A stretch of DNA of 64,000 bases, from NCBI GenBank assembly GCA_019192455.1, contig JAHCML010000004.1, positions 139,062 to 203,061 on the forward strand, in the 5' to 3' direction. The stretch's first letter is position 1; each line of letters begins with the position of its first letter. The notes below the pieces were generated by a model. It was given only the letters and a program-made list of their open reading frames with translations, was not told the origin of the DNA and ran no database searches. The translations under genes were made by a program, and so were the position numbers. Shown here in pieces: positions 16,175 to 25,659 of the stretch. Source of the stretch: Alphaproteobacteria bacterium SS10 (GTDB lineage: Bacteria > Pseudomonadota > Alphaproteobacteria > TMED2).

Positions 16175-18496
16175 TTAGCGGGTCAGGGTGATGCTGGTCG
16201 TAAACACCCGTCGAACGCCATCATCGCTTAAGGGCAGCTGGATCGCCTGACCGGATAAGAAATCCTCAGTCTGGTCGCTGAAATTTGCGCTGTTCAGCCA
16301 ACCATCCTGACCACCGACCAACACAAAGTAATTGGCGTCCACATCGCTCAAATCCGAGACATGGCGTGACTGGCTGCCGTAATAGGCGTTGTGCTTACCA
16401 GGGGTCAGTGGGTGGGCTGACTTCCAAATCGTTTCATGGCTACCGGCAACGGGATAGTTGCCCACCACATACTTTCCGCCAATCAGGGGGATGTTGGACA
16501 TGAGGTGGCCAACATTGACCCGGTGCATATCGCCCCAACGCGGGTAACTGGTGAACGCGGTTTCTGCCGCCTCTAAGGATTGAAGCAATGCGGTCTGCAA
16601 GGTCGCGTCATCGACCAGGCCCAGAACTTCAGCGGTCCAGCGGTTACTGTTCCCGCCATTATTGATCAGGCTGTAATCCTGCATCCGGCCTGTGGCCTCA
16701 AACAGGCGCGGCGCCATGGCGGCGAACAGGGCGGCATAGGCGGCGGCCCCCTCACTCTCCACATCATAGCGGCCATCCCAGGCGCGGATCGCCTCAATCA
16801 GTCGTTGATAGCGTGGGGTTAGCTCCAGTCCTTCCAGGCCATCAATGCGGGCGATTAAATCATCCCGGAAGGCCAGGCCGGAGACTGAGAAGGTGTCGAG
16901 CTGCAGGCTCATCAATCGGCTGACATTCCAATCGTTGCGCTCTGCCGCCAAGGCCACTTGCCGCTCAACCCGATCAGGACCAGAGAAGACATAGCCGAGC
17001 GGTATCTCAGACGGGCCGGGCGGCACATTGGCGCTCGCCAGGATTCCGCTAGGTGGGTTGTGGAAGCGGGGCAGCTCATCGCTGGGCGCCAGGTTATCCC
17101 AGGCCTTCAGGGCTTCGGCATCTGTCACGATATAGTCAGCTGGGCGCCCGGGTTTCCGCCGCGGCATGGTGGCGGCCACGACCAGACCAATCTCGCCGGT
17201 GCTGGCCTGACCATTCCGGCCGGCAAACAGCATGTTCTGCGCTGAGACGCCATAGCTGGCAAAGGCATCGGCAAAGCCCTGCCAGGTCTTGGCGCGGGCT
17301 GCGTTTAGGAAGGCGGTGATCTCATCAGTCTGCTCATGACCGACCCAGCGGACGGCCAGCGGCCGGTCCTTATCAAAGCCAAGCAGGGGCGCATCACTAA
17401 TAATGGGGCCTTGCGGGCTGACCCGGATATTGGATTCCGTATCCGGCCACCACCGAACCTTGAGCGGCTTGGTCTCAACCTTAAAGTCAGCCTCCGTATA
17501 GCCGGTGGCGTTCAGGTCTATCAGATCGCTCGACGCACCCCGAAGGTTGGTGCCACCCCAGGCTGCGTCGGGGTTCCGGCCCAGGCCAAAGATCGGTAGG
17601 CCGGTCGGCATCATCCCAACGACGTGGAAGCTGGGCGACTTCAGTCCCGCCAATAACCAAAGGTTGGGAAGGCGCAGTCCCAAATGGGGGTCGCTTGCGA
17701 TCACCGGCGCCCCGGATGCGGTGCGGCTGCCATCGATGACCATGGAGTTACTGCCAATGCGACCGCTGTCAAGCAGGGCCGCGACGAGTAGTTCTTTGGC
17801 CAGTCCGGCGCTCTCACTCGGATCACCAAAACGGCTGCCATCGGCGGCGATGGTGGTTAGGCCGGTATCCTGAATGCGGTCCCAAACCGCGGGCCAATCC
17901 TCGCGCTGGCGTTGCTGCATGAGGCCAACCCAGCCCAGCCAATTGATATCAACACCGGCCAGGCGGCCAATGGTCAGGATATCAGCGCCGGTCCAGGGTT
18001 CGGGCTCATCAATGCCAAACACCTGAAACTCATGGGGGCGCTCAACCATCCGGTCCTGATAGGCATTCACACCGTCAACAAACCGGTCGAGCCATTGCTT
18101 CGTTTCCATGGGAAGGTTGGCGTAGATTTCTGGCGTGGCACGGCCCAGATCGATGGTGCGGATTGCTTTATCAAAATCGATGGCGATCGGGCCTGCCAAC
18201 TCCGCCATCCAGCCCTGGGTTAGGTGTTTTGCCAGCGTCATCTGGCCAAGGCGTAAATGGGCATGAACCATGCCTAGGCCAAAGGCACCATCGGCATCAC
18301 TCTCGGCCTCAACGAATGGGATCTGATGCTCATCCCAGCGAATGGTGATCGGCTTCTCAACCGGCAGTCCCTCGGTCGGGAACATGGCGAGGCGCCGTTC
18401 AGTCGTGGTTGGCGTCGGCAATGGTGTCAGTAGGGAGCACCCACCCAGGCCAATCGCTGCAATTGCTGAGGCGGCAAGCTTACGCATCATGGTCAT
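16175..18496 (-). CDS. Penicillin-acylase-family N-terminal-nucleophile hydrolase (lipoprotein)
   Basis: 773 residues. The N-terminus is a lipoprotein signal (GLGGCS, lipid-modified Cys about 20), which predicts an envelope location. The family is synthesised as a precursor that cleaves itself into alpha and beta chains; the expected cleavage lies in RIGSNSMVIDGSRTASG, with Ser249 after Gly248 as the new N-terminal nucleophile. The conserved PVIASDPHLGLRLPN follows directly. Members cleave amide bonds of beta-lactams, acyl-homoserine lactones or other acyl amides, and the specificity here is unknown. Three alternative start codons lie within the first four residues. A gamma-glutamyltransferase homologue, another Ntn hydrolase, lies immediately upstream on the same strand. 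Confidence 0.88.
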   Translation of the reverse strand: MTMMRKLAASAIAAIGLGGCSLLTPLPTPTTTERRLAMFPTEGLPVEKPITIRWDEHQIPFVEAESDADGAFGLGMVHAHLRLGQMTLAKHLTQGWMAELAGPIAIDFDKAIRTIDLGRATPEIYANLPMETKQWLDRFVDGVNAYQDRMVERPHEFQVFGIDEPEPWTGADILTIGRLAGVDINWLGWVGLMQQRQREDWPAVWDRIQDTGLTTIAADGSRFGDPSESAGLAKELLVAALLDSGRIGSNSMVIDGSRTASGAPVIASDPHLGLRLPNLWLLAGLKSPSFHVVGMMPTGLPIFGLGRNPDAAWGGTNLRGASSDLIDLNATGYTEADFKVETKPLKVRWWPDTESNIRVSPQGPIISDAPLLGFDKDRPLAVRWVGHEQTDEITAFLNAARAKTWQGFADAFASYGVSAQNMLFAGRNGQASTGEIGLVVAATMPRRKPGRPADYIVTDAEALKAWDNLAPSDELPRFHNPPSGILASANVPPGPSEIPLGYVFSGPDRVERQVALAAERNDWNVSRLMSLQLDTFSVSGLAFRDDLIARIDGLEGLELTPRYQRLIEAIRAWDGRYDVESEGAAAYAALFAAMAPRLFEATGRMQDYSLINNGGNSNRWTAEVLGLVDDATLQTALLQSLEAAETAFTSYPRWGDMHRVNVGHLMSNIPLIGGKYVVGNYPVAGSHETIWKSAHPLTPGKHNAYYGSQSRHVSDLSDVDANYFVLVGGQDGWLNSANFSDQTEDFLSGQAIQLPLSDDGVRRVFTTSITLTR

Positions 18497-18583
18497 CGAA
18501 GACTCTTGGTTGAAGGAACCTGATGTCTGTTTCTACGCAGGCGCTGGCCAATAGATCAGTCGTCAGATCACTCACTAGATCAC

Positions 18584-20434
18584 TCATCGGCCAACGGCAT
18601 AGCCTTGCATGCCCCGCGGGTTGGCGGCTGCACGCAGGATGCGTTGTCCGTTGCTAATCTCTTGGGAACACGCGGAAACCCGGCCCAGTGACCAATCGCC
18701 GGTCATTGTGATGTGGTGACCACGGCGCTGAAGCTCGGCGATCACATCTTCATGATACCGGTCTTCAAGGCACATAACCCCAGGCTTGAACGGGCGTGGC
18801 CAGAACGAGGCCACAAGGTGTTCGGTGTGGAAGCAGGGGGCATCAATCGCTTGCTGCAGGTTCAGGCCGTGATGCACATGGCGCAAGAAGACAGATAGCG
18901 GCCACTGCTCTTGCTGATCACCGCCCGGGGTACCGAAGGCGAGATAGGGCGCGCCATCTTTCAACGCCATGCTGGGCGATAGGGTGGTGCGCGGACGTTT
19001 GCCGGGGACGAGGGAGCAGGGCAGCCCTGGCTCTAGCCAGAACATCTGCATCCGCGTGCCAAGCGGGAAGCCGAGGGCAGGGATAACAGGGGAGGCCATT
19101 AACCAGCCACCACTTGGCGTCGCCGCCACCATATTGCCCCAGCGATCAATCACATCCAGGTGACAGGTATCGCCGCGCAGTGGGCGGGTTGCAGGGGCTT
19201 CGAGGATACGATCGCCGCTCTTTTCCCGGGTTGGCTCACCGCCACCAAAGCCATCGGTTGGCATGGTTGCCGGTGGGTTCTTGATCCAGTCAGCGATCTT
19301 TAGCTCGCGGCCATCTGGTTGACCTGGGCGCCAGTCATGGCTCGCACTGGCATTGTCGATCAGCTTGCGCCGGTCATCATTATAGGCGTCAGACAGCAGT
19401 GTTTCGGTTGGCACATGCTCATAAGCCGGATCGGTGTACCAGGCATCGCGATCAGCGAAGGCCAGCTTCTGCGCCTCGATCACCGCATGGGCGAAGTCCG
19501 CGCCGTAAGGGTCCATGGCGGCTAGATCGAAGCCCTTTAGCAAGGCCAGGCTTTGCAGCATGGCCGGGCCCTGGGTCCAGGCATCGCCCTTTAGGACGGT
19601 ATAGCCGTGATAGTCATAGGCGAGGGGCGCTTCCACCGACGCGCTGAACCCGGCCATATCATGACCGGTAAGTAAGGCCCGGTTGGCCTGGCCCGTGCCA
19701 TCCATCGCCTCTGTGGTCTTACAAAAACTATCGATGGCTTCTGCGATGAAGCCCTGGCGCCAGATATCGCGCGCCTTGGCAATCTGGGCGTCGCGACCAC
19801 TGGCGGTCATCGCCTCATCAACCAGGCGCTGATAGGTGTCAGCCAGCACTGGGTTAGTCATCATGGACCCGGTTTTCGGCACTTCACCTTTTTGTAGGTA
19901 TGTGTCGGCGGAGCTTGGCCAGTGGGTTTTGAACACCTCGCTCATCTTAGCGATGGGGCTGGTGATCTGTGGCATGGCCGGGAAGCCTTGGCGCGCGTAA
20001 TGGATCGCCGGGGCCATCACACTGGCCACATCCATCGTTCCGCGTTCGGCCAATAACAGCATCCAGGCATCGAAAGCGGCGGGGATACAGGCCGCCGTTA
20101 GGCCGGTGCCCGGGATTAGGTCGAGGCCAATGCCCTTAAAGTGATCAATGGTGGCGGCCGCCGGGGCGGGTCCCTGGCCACAGATCATCTCAGACTTCCC
20201 GCTCTCTGCGTCATGGATCAGGATTGGGACCTCACCGGCGGGGCCATTAAGGTGGGGCTCAACAATCTGCAGGACAAAGCCACCGGCGACGGCGGCATCA
20301 AAGGCATTGCCGCCCTGTTCCAAGATGCCCATGGCGGCAGCACTGGCCAGCCAGTGGGTTGAGGCGGCCATGCCAAAGCTGCCGCTTAATTCCGGGCGGG
20401 TGGTGAAGCTGGGATCGAAATTTGGCTGGGTCAT
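18584..20434 (-). CDS. Gamma-glutamyltransferase-family Ntn hydrolase
   Basis: 616 residues. Autocatalytic cleavage is expected at RGDTCHLDVIDRWGNMVA, leaving Thr423 as the N-terminal nucleophile of the small subunit. The downstream PGKRPRTTLSPSMALKDG matches the gamma-glutamyl-binding region of the family. There is no signal peptide, so a cytoplasmic location is likely, unlike classical periplasmic GGT. Divergent to it are dgcN and dgcA for D-glutamate, and N-formylglutamate amidohydrolase is close by, so a function in glutamyl-compound breakdown is reasonable (inference). Members of this broad family also include cephalosporin acylases and oxamate amidohydrolase. Confidence 0.85.
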   Translation of the reverse strand: MTQPNFDPSFTTRPELSGSFGMAASTHWLASAAAMGILEQGGNAFDAAVAGGFVLQIVEPHLNGPAGEVPILIHDAESGKSEMICGQGPAPAAATIDHFKGIGLDLIPGTGLTAACIPAAFDAWMLLLAERGTMDVASVMAPAIHYARQGFPAMPQITSPIAKMSEVFKTHWPSSADTYLQKGEVPKTGSMMTNPVLADTYQRLVDEAMTASGRDAQIAKARDIWRQGFIAEAIDSFCKTTEAMDGTGQANRALLTGHDMAGFSASVEAPLAYDYHGYTVLKGDAWTQGPAMLQSLALLKGFDLAAMDPYGADFAHAVIEAQKLAFADRDAWYTDPAYEHVPTETLLSDAYNDDRRKLIDNASASHDWRPGQPDGRELKIADWIKNPPATMPTDGFGGGEPTREKSGDRILEAPATRPLRGDTCHLDVIDRWGNMVAATPSGGWLMASPVIPALGFPLGTRMQMFWLEPGLPCSLVPGKRPRTTLSPSMALKDGAPYLAFGTPGGDQQEQWPLSVFLRHVHHGLNLQQAIDAPCFHTEHLVASFWPRPFKPGVMCLEDRYHEDVIAELQRRGHHITMTGDWSLGRVSACSQEISNGQRILRAAANPRGMQGYAVGR

Positions 20435-20619
20435 GGGCGCAGGTGGCGCAAGCGTAGGGGCGCCATTTTTCTGGAGTTTCTTATGACTGGTCTATGAATG
20501 GCGACCAGCGGCGTCATTCGCATCATTGCCTAAGGCGCCTGGTTTCGTCTATGACGACCGCCTGTCATTCCGTGGTGATGCTTCCAAATCACCGCAAGAA
20601 ACATGGAGGCTTAAAGCCC

Positions 20620-21654
20620 ATGCAAATCCAACTGCCTTATCTACTCTTCCTCGGCGATGCGCCGGACCAGTTGGCCGCTAAAACCGCTGATGGTATCGCG
20701 CGTTGGCGCCCAGAGAATTCCGTCGGTCAAATGAAGTTGCCAGGCTGTAACGCCGATGTGGGCATCACTGACATGACCCTGGAAGAGGGTGTCGCGGCCG
20801 GTGCTAAGACCTTGGTGCTGGGCGTTGCGAACCGGGGCGGCAAGTTCTCAGATACCTGGACTGAGGTGATGCTGAAGGCCTTGGATATGGGCCTGGACAT
20901 TGCCTCCGGCCTGCACAGCAAGGTTGCGGACATTCCTGAGGTTGCCGCAAAGGCAAAGGAACTGGGCCGTGCGATCCACGACGTTCGCCATGCTACCGGC
21001 AGCTTTGATGTTGGTAATGGCATCAAGCGTAAGGGCCTGCGCCTGCTCGCCGTCGGTACCGACTGTTCCGTTGGTAAGATGTACACCACCCTGGCACTGG
21101 AAAAAGAGATGAAGTCTCGTGGCTTCAACTGTGATTTCCGTGCGACCGGCCAAACCGGCATCCTGATCCACGGCTCCGGCATCTCTATCGACGCGGTGGT
21201 TGCCGACTTCATCTCTGGTGTGGGCGAGCTGTTGTCACCTGAGAATTCGGAAGACCACTGGGATCTGGTTGAAGGTCAGGGTTCCCTGTTCCACGCCTCT
21301 TATGCTGGCGTGTCCATGGGCCTCCTTCACGGTAGCCAGGCTGATGCCCTGGTTATGTGCCATGAGCCAACCCGCCCGCATATGCGCGGCCTGCCTGAGT
21401 ATAAGCTTCCCGATATCGGCGATTGCATTGAGCTGAACGAGAAATGCGCCAAGCGTGTCAATCCGGCGGCACGCGTTGTCGGAATATCTGTTAATACCGC
21501 AGGGATAGCAGACGAAGGCGAAGCAAAAGAGTACCTTAAGAAGTTAGAACAAGAGCACAGCATGCCTGCGGTCGATCCGGTCCGTATGGGTGTTGGCCCG
21601 ATTGTTGAGGTACTTGAGAAGGAATGGCCCACCTCGTTGGCCCGCGCGTCTTAA
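20620..21654 (+). CDS. dgcN: D-glutamate N-acetyltransferase DgcN (DUF1611 family)
   Basis: 344 residues. GGAGG lies 10 bases before ATG 20620; an in-frame extension to 20494 has no such site. The DUF1611 architecture is an N-terminal domain followed by a P-loop-containing domain with GTDCSVGKMYT (about 146-156). In the DgcN/DgcA pathway, DgcN acetylates D-glutamate and DgcA racemises the product to N-acetyl-L-glutamate. Assignment rests on the family plus the directly overlapping dgcA gene. The upstream 185 bp are a divergent promoter region shared with the GGT homologue. Confidence 0.82.
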   Translation: MQIQLPYLLFLGDAPDQLAAKTADGIARWRPENSVGQMKLPGCNADVGITDMTLEEGVAAGAKTLVLGVANRGGKFSDTWTEVMLKALDMGLDIASGLHSKVADIPEVAAKAKELGRAIHDVRHATGSFDVGNGIKRKGLRLLAVGTDCSVGKMYTTLALEKEMKSRGFNCDFRATGQTGILIHGSGISIDAVVADFISGVGELLSPENSEDHWDLVEGQGSLFHASYAGVSMGLLHGSQADALVMCHEPTRPHMRGLPEYKLPDIGDCIELNEKCAKRVNPAARVVGISVNTAGIADEGEAKEYLKKLEQEHSMPAVDPVRMGVGPIVEVLEKEWPTSLARAS

Positions 21655-22694
21655 CAGCGCGAAAACAGACCATTCCAACGAAAGGCGTGTTTCGCATCTC
21701 TCGTGGGGCGCGCACTGGCGCCGATGTGGTTGTAGCCCGCATCGAGCACAACGGTATTGTTGGTAAGGGGGAATCCACCCCCTATGCCCGTTATGGTGAG
21801 ACCTGCGAGAGCGTCATCGACATTATCGATGGCGTTGCTGATCAGGTCGCCCATGGCATGACCCGCCAAGAGCTACAAAGCGTTCTGCCAGCTGGTGCCG
21901 CCCGAAATGCCATCGACTGCGCCATGTGGGACCTTGAGGCCAAGATCGCCGGGCAACCGGTTTGGCGTTTGGCTGGCCTTCCCAAGCCACAGCAAATCGA
22001 TACCGCCGTTACGTTGAGCCTGGATGATCCAGAGATCATGGCCCAGAAGGCGGCTGAGCGTGCCCATTGGCCACTGCTTAAGCTGAAGCTGGCCGGTGAA
22101 GATGAGCTTGAGATGGAGCGGGTGCGAGCGGTACGTAAGGCTGCCCCCGATGCACGGCTGATCGTTGATGCGAATGAGGCCTGGACCCTCGATATGGTTG
22201 CGCGTTTCGCAGGCGAGCTTTCCGATCTGGGCATCGAGATGCTAGAGCAGCCTTTGCCAGCGGCAGAGGACAGCCCGTTGGGCACTATGGGTGATCTGCC
22301 GATACCCCTCGGCGCGGATGAGAGTTGCCACGACCTGCCGACCTTGGCGCGTTTGCGTGGCCTCTATCAGGTCATCAACATCAAGCTGGATAAAACCGGT
22401 GGTTTAACCGAGGCCTTACGCATGAAGGCCGAAGGTGAGGCGCTGGGCTTCAAAATCATGGTCGGCTGTATGGTCGGCTCATCCCTGGCCATGGCGCCAG
22501 CTGCGCTGGTTGCCCAGGGCGCCAACTTCACCGATCTGGATGGCCCCATCATGCTGGACCGGGATCGGAAGCCGGGCCTTACCTATGATGATTGGCGTAT
22601 CACGCCAGTTGAGCCAGGCCTGTGGGGCGGGGGTGTTCAGGAGCTGCATCCCGATGTTGAGAGCCTGCCCCTGCCAACCATGCGTCGGCACTAA
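21624..22694 (+). CDS. dgcA: N-acetyl-D-glutamate racemase DgcA (enolase superfamily)
   Basis: 356 residues. Overlaps dgcN by 31 bp, with AGAAGGA directly before its ATG, so the two are translationally linked. Enolase-superfamily residues are in order: LLKLKLAG (KxK base), IVDANEAW, MLEQPLP and GADESC (metal ligands), and VINIKLDKTGG (second catalytic Lys). This pattern is that of dipeptide epimerases and their DgcA relatives. The family alone would also allow L-Ala-D/L-Glu epimerase; the dgcN neighbour favours N-acetylglutamate. Confidence 0.83.
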   Translation: MAHLVGPRVLTARKQTIPTKGVFRISRGARTGADVVVARIEHNGIVGKGESTPYARYGETCESVIDIIDGVADQVAHGMTRQELQSVLPAGAARNAIDCAMWDLEAKIAGQPVWRLAGLPKPQQIDTAVTLSLDDPEIMAQKAAERAHWPLLKLKLAGEDELEMERVRAVRKAAPDARLIVDANEAWTLDMVARFAGELSDLGIEMLEQPLPAAEDSPLGTMGDLPIPLGADESCHDLPTLARLRGLYQVINIKLDKTGGLTEALRMKAEGEALGFKIMVGCMVGSSLAMAPAALVAQGANFTDLDGPIMLDRDRKPGLTYDDWRITPVEPGLWGGGVQELHPDVESLPLPTMRRH

Positions 22695-22701
22695 GCCCAA
22701 T

Positions 22702-23682
22702 TTACCGATCGAGCGCTGCCATTAGGCCCAGGAAGGCCGGGAAATCGTGGGTGATCACATAGCTTGGGATTGGCGCCAGATACTCTTTAAATCGGTTCTT
22801 GGCCTCAAAGCGGTCACGGAAGGCTGATTGATCGAACCGCTCACCAAGCCTGGGCACGATACCGCCAGCGACATAAACCCCGCCAGTGGCACCCAGCGTC
22901 AGGGCGCAGTTACCAGCCAGCACGCCGAGCCACCCACAAAACAGTTCAACCGCTTCAATGGCGATGGGGTCGCTCTCGGTTAGGAAGCCATCGGTAACCT
23001 TGGCTGGGATCAGGTCCTTTGGAACCGGTTTGTCGTCAACAGTGGCGATGGCCTCATAAAGGCGAACCAAGCCACTGCCGCACAGGAAGTCTTCCCCACC
23101 CACATGGCCGGTTTTGGCGCGCTGGGCGCTGATAATAGCCGCCTCGCGATCATTCTCCGACGGTAAGGTGACGTGGCCCCCTTCGCCAGATAGCGGGTGC
23201 CAGCGCAGTCTACCATCCGGTTCATCAATCGGGAGGAGGCCAGAAACCCCTAGGCCGGTACCCGGGCCCAACACAACCTTTGGTGCGACGGGCGGGTTTG
23301 CCTCGCCGCCGATCTGTCGTCGGTCGCTGGGCTTTAGGCGCGATAGGCCAAGGGCAATGGCCGTAAAATCATTCACGATGATCAGCTGCTCCAGGCCGAA
23401 CTGGTCGCGCATGGCCCGTTGGCTGAATGCCCATGGGTGGTTGGTCATCGAGATCTGGTCACCGGTCACCGGCCCCGCGATACAGATGGCGGCGCGCTGC
23501 AAGCCATCCACCGACATGCCGACAGCATCCAGATAGGCGGTCATCGTATCTTCAAGGCTGTGATAGGCCTGAACGCTAAACACCCGAATAGACTCAGGGA
23601 TGCCGCTGCCCATGCCGGGCCGGCCGGGTAGTAGGGCAAAGCGGGCGTTGGTGGCGCCAATATCCGCGATTAAATCTGTCAT
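22702..23682 (-). CDS. glk: Glucokinase
   Basis: 326 residues from ATG 23682. The phosphate-binding motif LIADIGATNARFAL is at the N-terminus, the catalytic Asp is in IVNDFTAIALGL, and LGPGTGLGVSGLL and PLSGEGGHVTLPS follow, as in the ATP-dependent bacterial glucokinase (Glk/PF02685) family. It phosphorylates cytoplasmic glucose. The stop lies 7 bp from the convergent dgcA stop. No sugar transporter is adjacent. Confidence 0.9.
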   Translation of the reverse strand: MTDLIADIGATNARFALLPGRPGMGSGIPESIRVFSVQAYHSLEDTMTAYLDAVGMSVDGLQRAAICIAGPVTGDQISMTNHPWAFSQRAMRDQFGLEQLIIVNDFTAIALGLSRLKPSDRRQIGGEANPPVAPKVVLGPGTGLGVSGLLPIDEPDGRLRWHPLSGEGGHVTLPSENDREAAIISAQRAKTGHVGGEDFLCGSGLVRLYEAIATVDDKPVPKDLIPAKVTDGFLTESDPIAIEAVELFCGWLGVLAGNCALTLGATGGVYVAGGIVPRLGERFDQSAFRDRFEAKNRFKEYLAPIPSYVITHDFPAFLGLMAALDR

Positions 23683-23919
23683 GCCTGCTGCCTTAAGCAG
23701 TTTTGGCGGGCCAGACAAGGTGCCCGCCTACTGAAATGGCAGGCTGCTTAATTGAGCGCCAGGCAAATCACGGTAATGGCTGCCCAGTTTGTCTAAAAAA
23801 TAGGCAGAAAGGTTTTTGAACAGAAAAAATGCAATTTTAGGCTTTTTGGGCTTGTTGCGCCGCACAAAGCATGTCAGCATTGTTGACAGGTTTAGGGGCG
23901 TTGGACGCGATAAGTCGCT

Positions 23920-24022
23920 AGGCGATGGGTCGCGGTGAGATGCCGGTAAACCTCTCTCTGTTGGGTGTTTCCTCCCTCAATGAACTTCGGGCCGCCGGCT
24001 TCGTGCCAGGCGGCCCTTTTTT
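23920..24022 (+). ncRNA. Candidate trans-acting small RNA with CCUCCCU motif (AbcR/alpha-r15-like)
   Basis: A strong Rho-independent terminator (23989-24022) has no plus-strand gene before it. Directly upstream is an unpaired-looking GTTTCCTCCCTCAATGAAC segment with CCTCCCT, complementary to a Shine-Dalgarno sequence, followed by ACTTCGGGCCGCC. That arrangement, an anti-SD loop just before a GC-rich terminator, is what I recall for the alphaproteobacterial AbcR/alpha-r15 Hfq-dependent RNAs that silence ABC-transporter mRNAs. A possible -35 TTGACA lies at 23883-23888, but the -10 is poor (GATAAG at 20-bp spacing). The 5' end is therefore approximate. Function is inferred from resemblance only. 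Confidence 0.5.
23989..24022 (+). terminator. Rho-independent terminator of the candidate sRNA
   Basis: GGGCCGCC pairs with GGCGGCCC (8-bp perfect stem, 12-nt loop), followed by six T. It is oriented plus, opposite to the genes on both sides. Confidence 0.8.
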
Positions 24023-24051
24023 ATGTTCAATCCGGGTGGGGCGGGCGTTGT

Positions 24052-24924
24052 TTACTCGGCGGCAGCAGCGCTCAGATACCCGCGGCCCAGCGCTTCAACC
24101 ATATTGGCGAGTTGCTCTGACAGGGCTTTGACACTGGGCATCGGCTCGATCAGCGCCTCATCCATGTAAAGCGCGCGATTAATCTCAACCTGCAGGGCAT
24201 GAATGCCTTTAGAGGGGCGGCCATAATTCTGTGTCGTGTAACCGCCAGCATAGGGACGGTTGCGCAAGACGCGGTAGCCCAGGCGCTCAAGATGACGATC
24301 TACCAGGGCGGTAATACCGGCATCGCAGGAGCTGCGGTGGCAATCGCCGAGGACGAAGTCAACCGCCCGGCCCTTCAGGGCACCGGGTAAGCCCACGGTG
24401 GAGGGCATGGAATGGCAATCGATCAGGATCGCCATGCCAAACTTCTCCTTCGTTTCCTCCAACAGCTTGGCGAGCGCGTCGTGATACGGCTTGTAATAGG
24501 TGTCGAGCAGGGCAGAGACATCCTTAAAGGATAACCGCTTGTTGTAGATCGTCTCACCGCTCGCGATCACCTTGGCGATGGTACCGAGGCCAGCGGCCAA
24601 ACGTGGGCTCCGCGTGTTGGCATAGGCGGGCAGCGGGCCGTCAAACATGCCCGGGTCGAGCTCATAAGGTTCGCGGTTTAGGTCAACAAAGACTCGGCCC
24701 AATCTAGCCCGAATCAGGGGGACACCATTTGCCACTGCAGGCTCATAGAGCTGGTCAACGAAGGCATCCTCTGACCGGCGCAGTTGAAGTGGTGTTAGGT
24801 TGGTTTTCTTAATTAAATCAGCGGGATAGTCGGCGCCGCTATGGGGCGAGGCGAGGACAATCGGCAACAGTTGTTCACTCGGACGGTCGATCCGATAACT
24901 TTTCGTCGTCGTTATCTCGGTCAT
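24052..24924 (-). CDS. N-formylglutamate amidohydrolase-family protein
   Basis: About 290 residues from ATG 24924; a TTG three codons earlier is also possible. The early VLASPHSGADYP, the RRSEDAFVDQLY segment, FVDLNREPYELDP and the metal region ILIDCHSMPS match the FGase (PF05013) family, zinc-dependent hydrolases that cleave N-formylglutamate to glutamate and formate. No other hut genes are nearby, so a role in histidine degradation is not indicated. Its head-to-head position with cpdR is an arrangement I recall from other alphaproteobacteria, whose functional meaning is unclear. Confidence 0.85.
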   Translation of the reverse strand: MTEITTTKSYRIDRPSEQLLPIVLASPHSGADYPADLIKKTNLTPLQLRRSEDAFVDQLYEPAVANGVPLIRARLGRVFVDLNREPYELDPGMFDGPLPAYANTRSPRLAAGLGTIAKVIASGETIYNKRLSFKDVSALLDTYYKPYHDALAKLLEETKEKFGMAILIDCHSMPSTVGLPGALKGRAVDFVLGDCHRSSCDAGITALVDRHLERLGYRVLRNRPYAGGYTTQNYGRPSKGIHALQVEINRALYMDEALIEPMPSVKALSEQLANMVEALGRGYLSAAAAE

Positions 24925-25222
24925 GCCTAGCAAAATAGGGTCATCCGGTCCCGAGCGATCATGGTGAGCTGATCGGTCTTAAGCGCGTGGTGGTAGCGCG
25001 GTGCGGCATCTCGATGCCCGCCTCACCCATAACGCATCATAGACCGCTTTGCCCGTTGGATCACCGGGAAAAGGTATTTTGTCACGGATTGAACGCGCAG
25101 AAAGCGCATATCCGGGCATGTGTTTCGGAGGGCTAGGGGTACTTGGGAAGGTATTTCGGAAGGCAACTGGCGGATCGCACGCACGCGCTCCCCTTTAGAA
25201 TGAAGGCAAGGCGGCACAAGAA

Positions 25223-25585
25223 ATGGCCCGTATTTTGGTGGCAGAGGATGACAGCGGTATGCGCCGTTTCATCCAGCAGGCGCTCGAACGCGCTGGACAT
25301 GCGGTTGAGGCAGTGGGGCATGGTGATGCCGCCATGGCAGAGCTTAAGACCGGCACTTACGATTTATTGCTGACCGATGTGGCCATGCCCGGCGTTGATG
25401 GTGTGCAGCTGGCACGCCATGCCGCTGATAATACCCCCGGCATGCAGATCATGATGATCACCGGCTTTGCCGCCGTGGCACTGCGCATGGGCCGCACGGC
25501 CAATGGGAATGAGGCACCGGTTATGTCCCGGCCGTTCCATCTGCGTCGCCTGGTCGAACAAGTCGACGATGTGTTGTCGGCTTAG
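25223..25585 (+). CDS. cpdR: CpdR-type single-domain response regulator
   Basis: 120 residues making one receiver domain: acidic pocket ILVAEDDSGMRRF, phospho-acceptor Asp52 in LLLTDVAMPG and the CpdR hallmark MMITGFAAVALR. Unphosphorylated CpdR primes the ClpXP protease for degradation of cell-cycle regulators in alphaproteobacteria. CpdR proteins typically have SKPFHLR at the end of beta5; here it is SRPFHLR, so the near-invariant receiver lysine is replaced by Arg103, which could change phosphorylation-dependent switching. Upstream of it is about 300 bp without another gene. Confidence 0.85.
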   Translation: MARILVAEDDSGMRRFIQQALERAGHAVEAVGHGDAAMAELKTGTYDLLLTDVAMPGVDGVQLARHAADNTPGMQIMMITGFAAVALRMGRTANGNEAPVMSRPFHLRRLVEQVDDVLSA

Positions 25586-25659
25586 TAACCCGGATATGCT
25601 ATCGGCTTAGCAGCCTGATCACGTGTTGGGCGCCCCAAGACCAACCGGTTGCCAACGTC

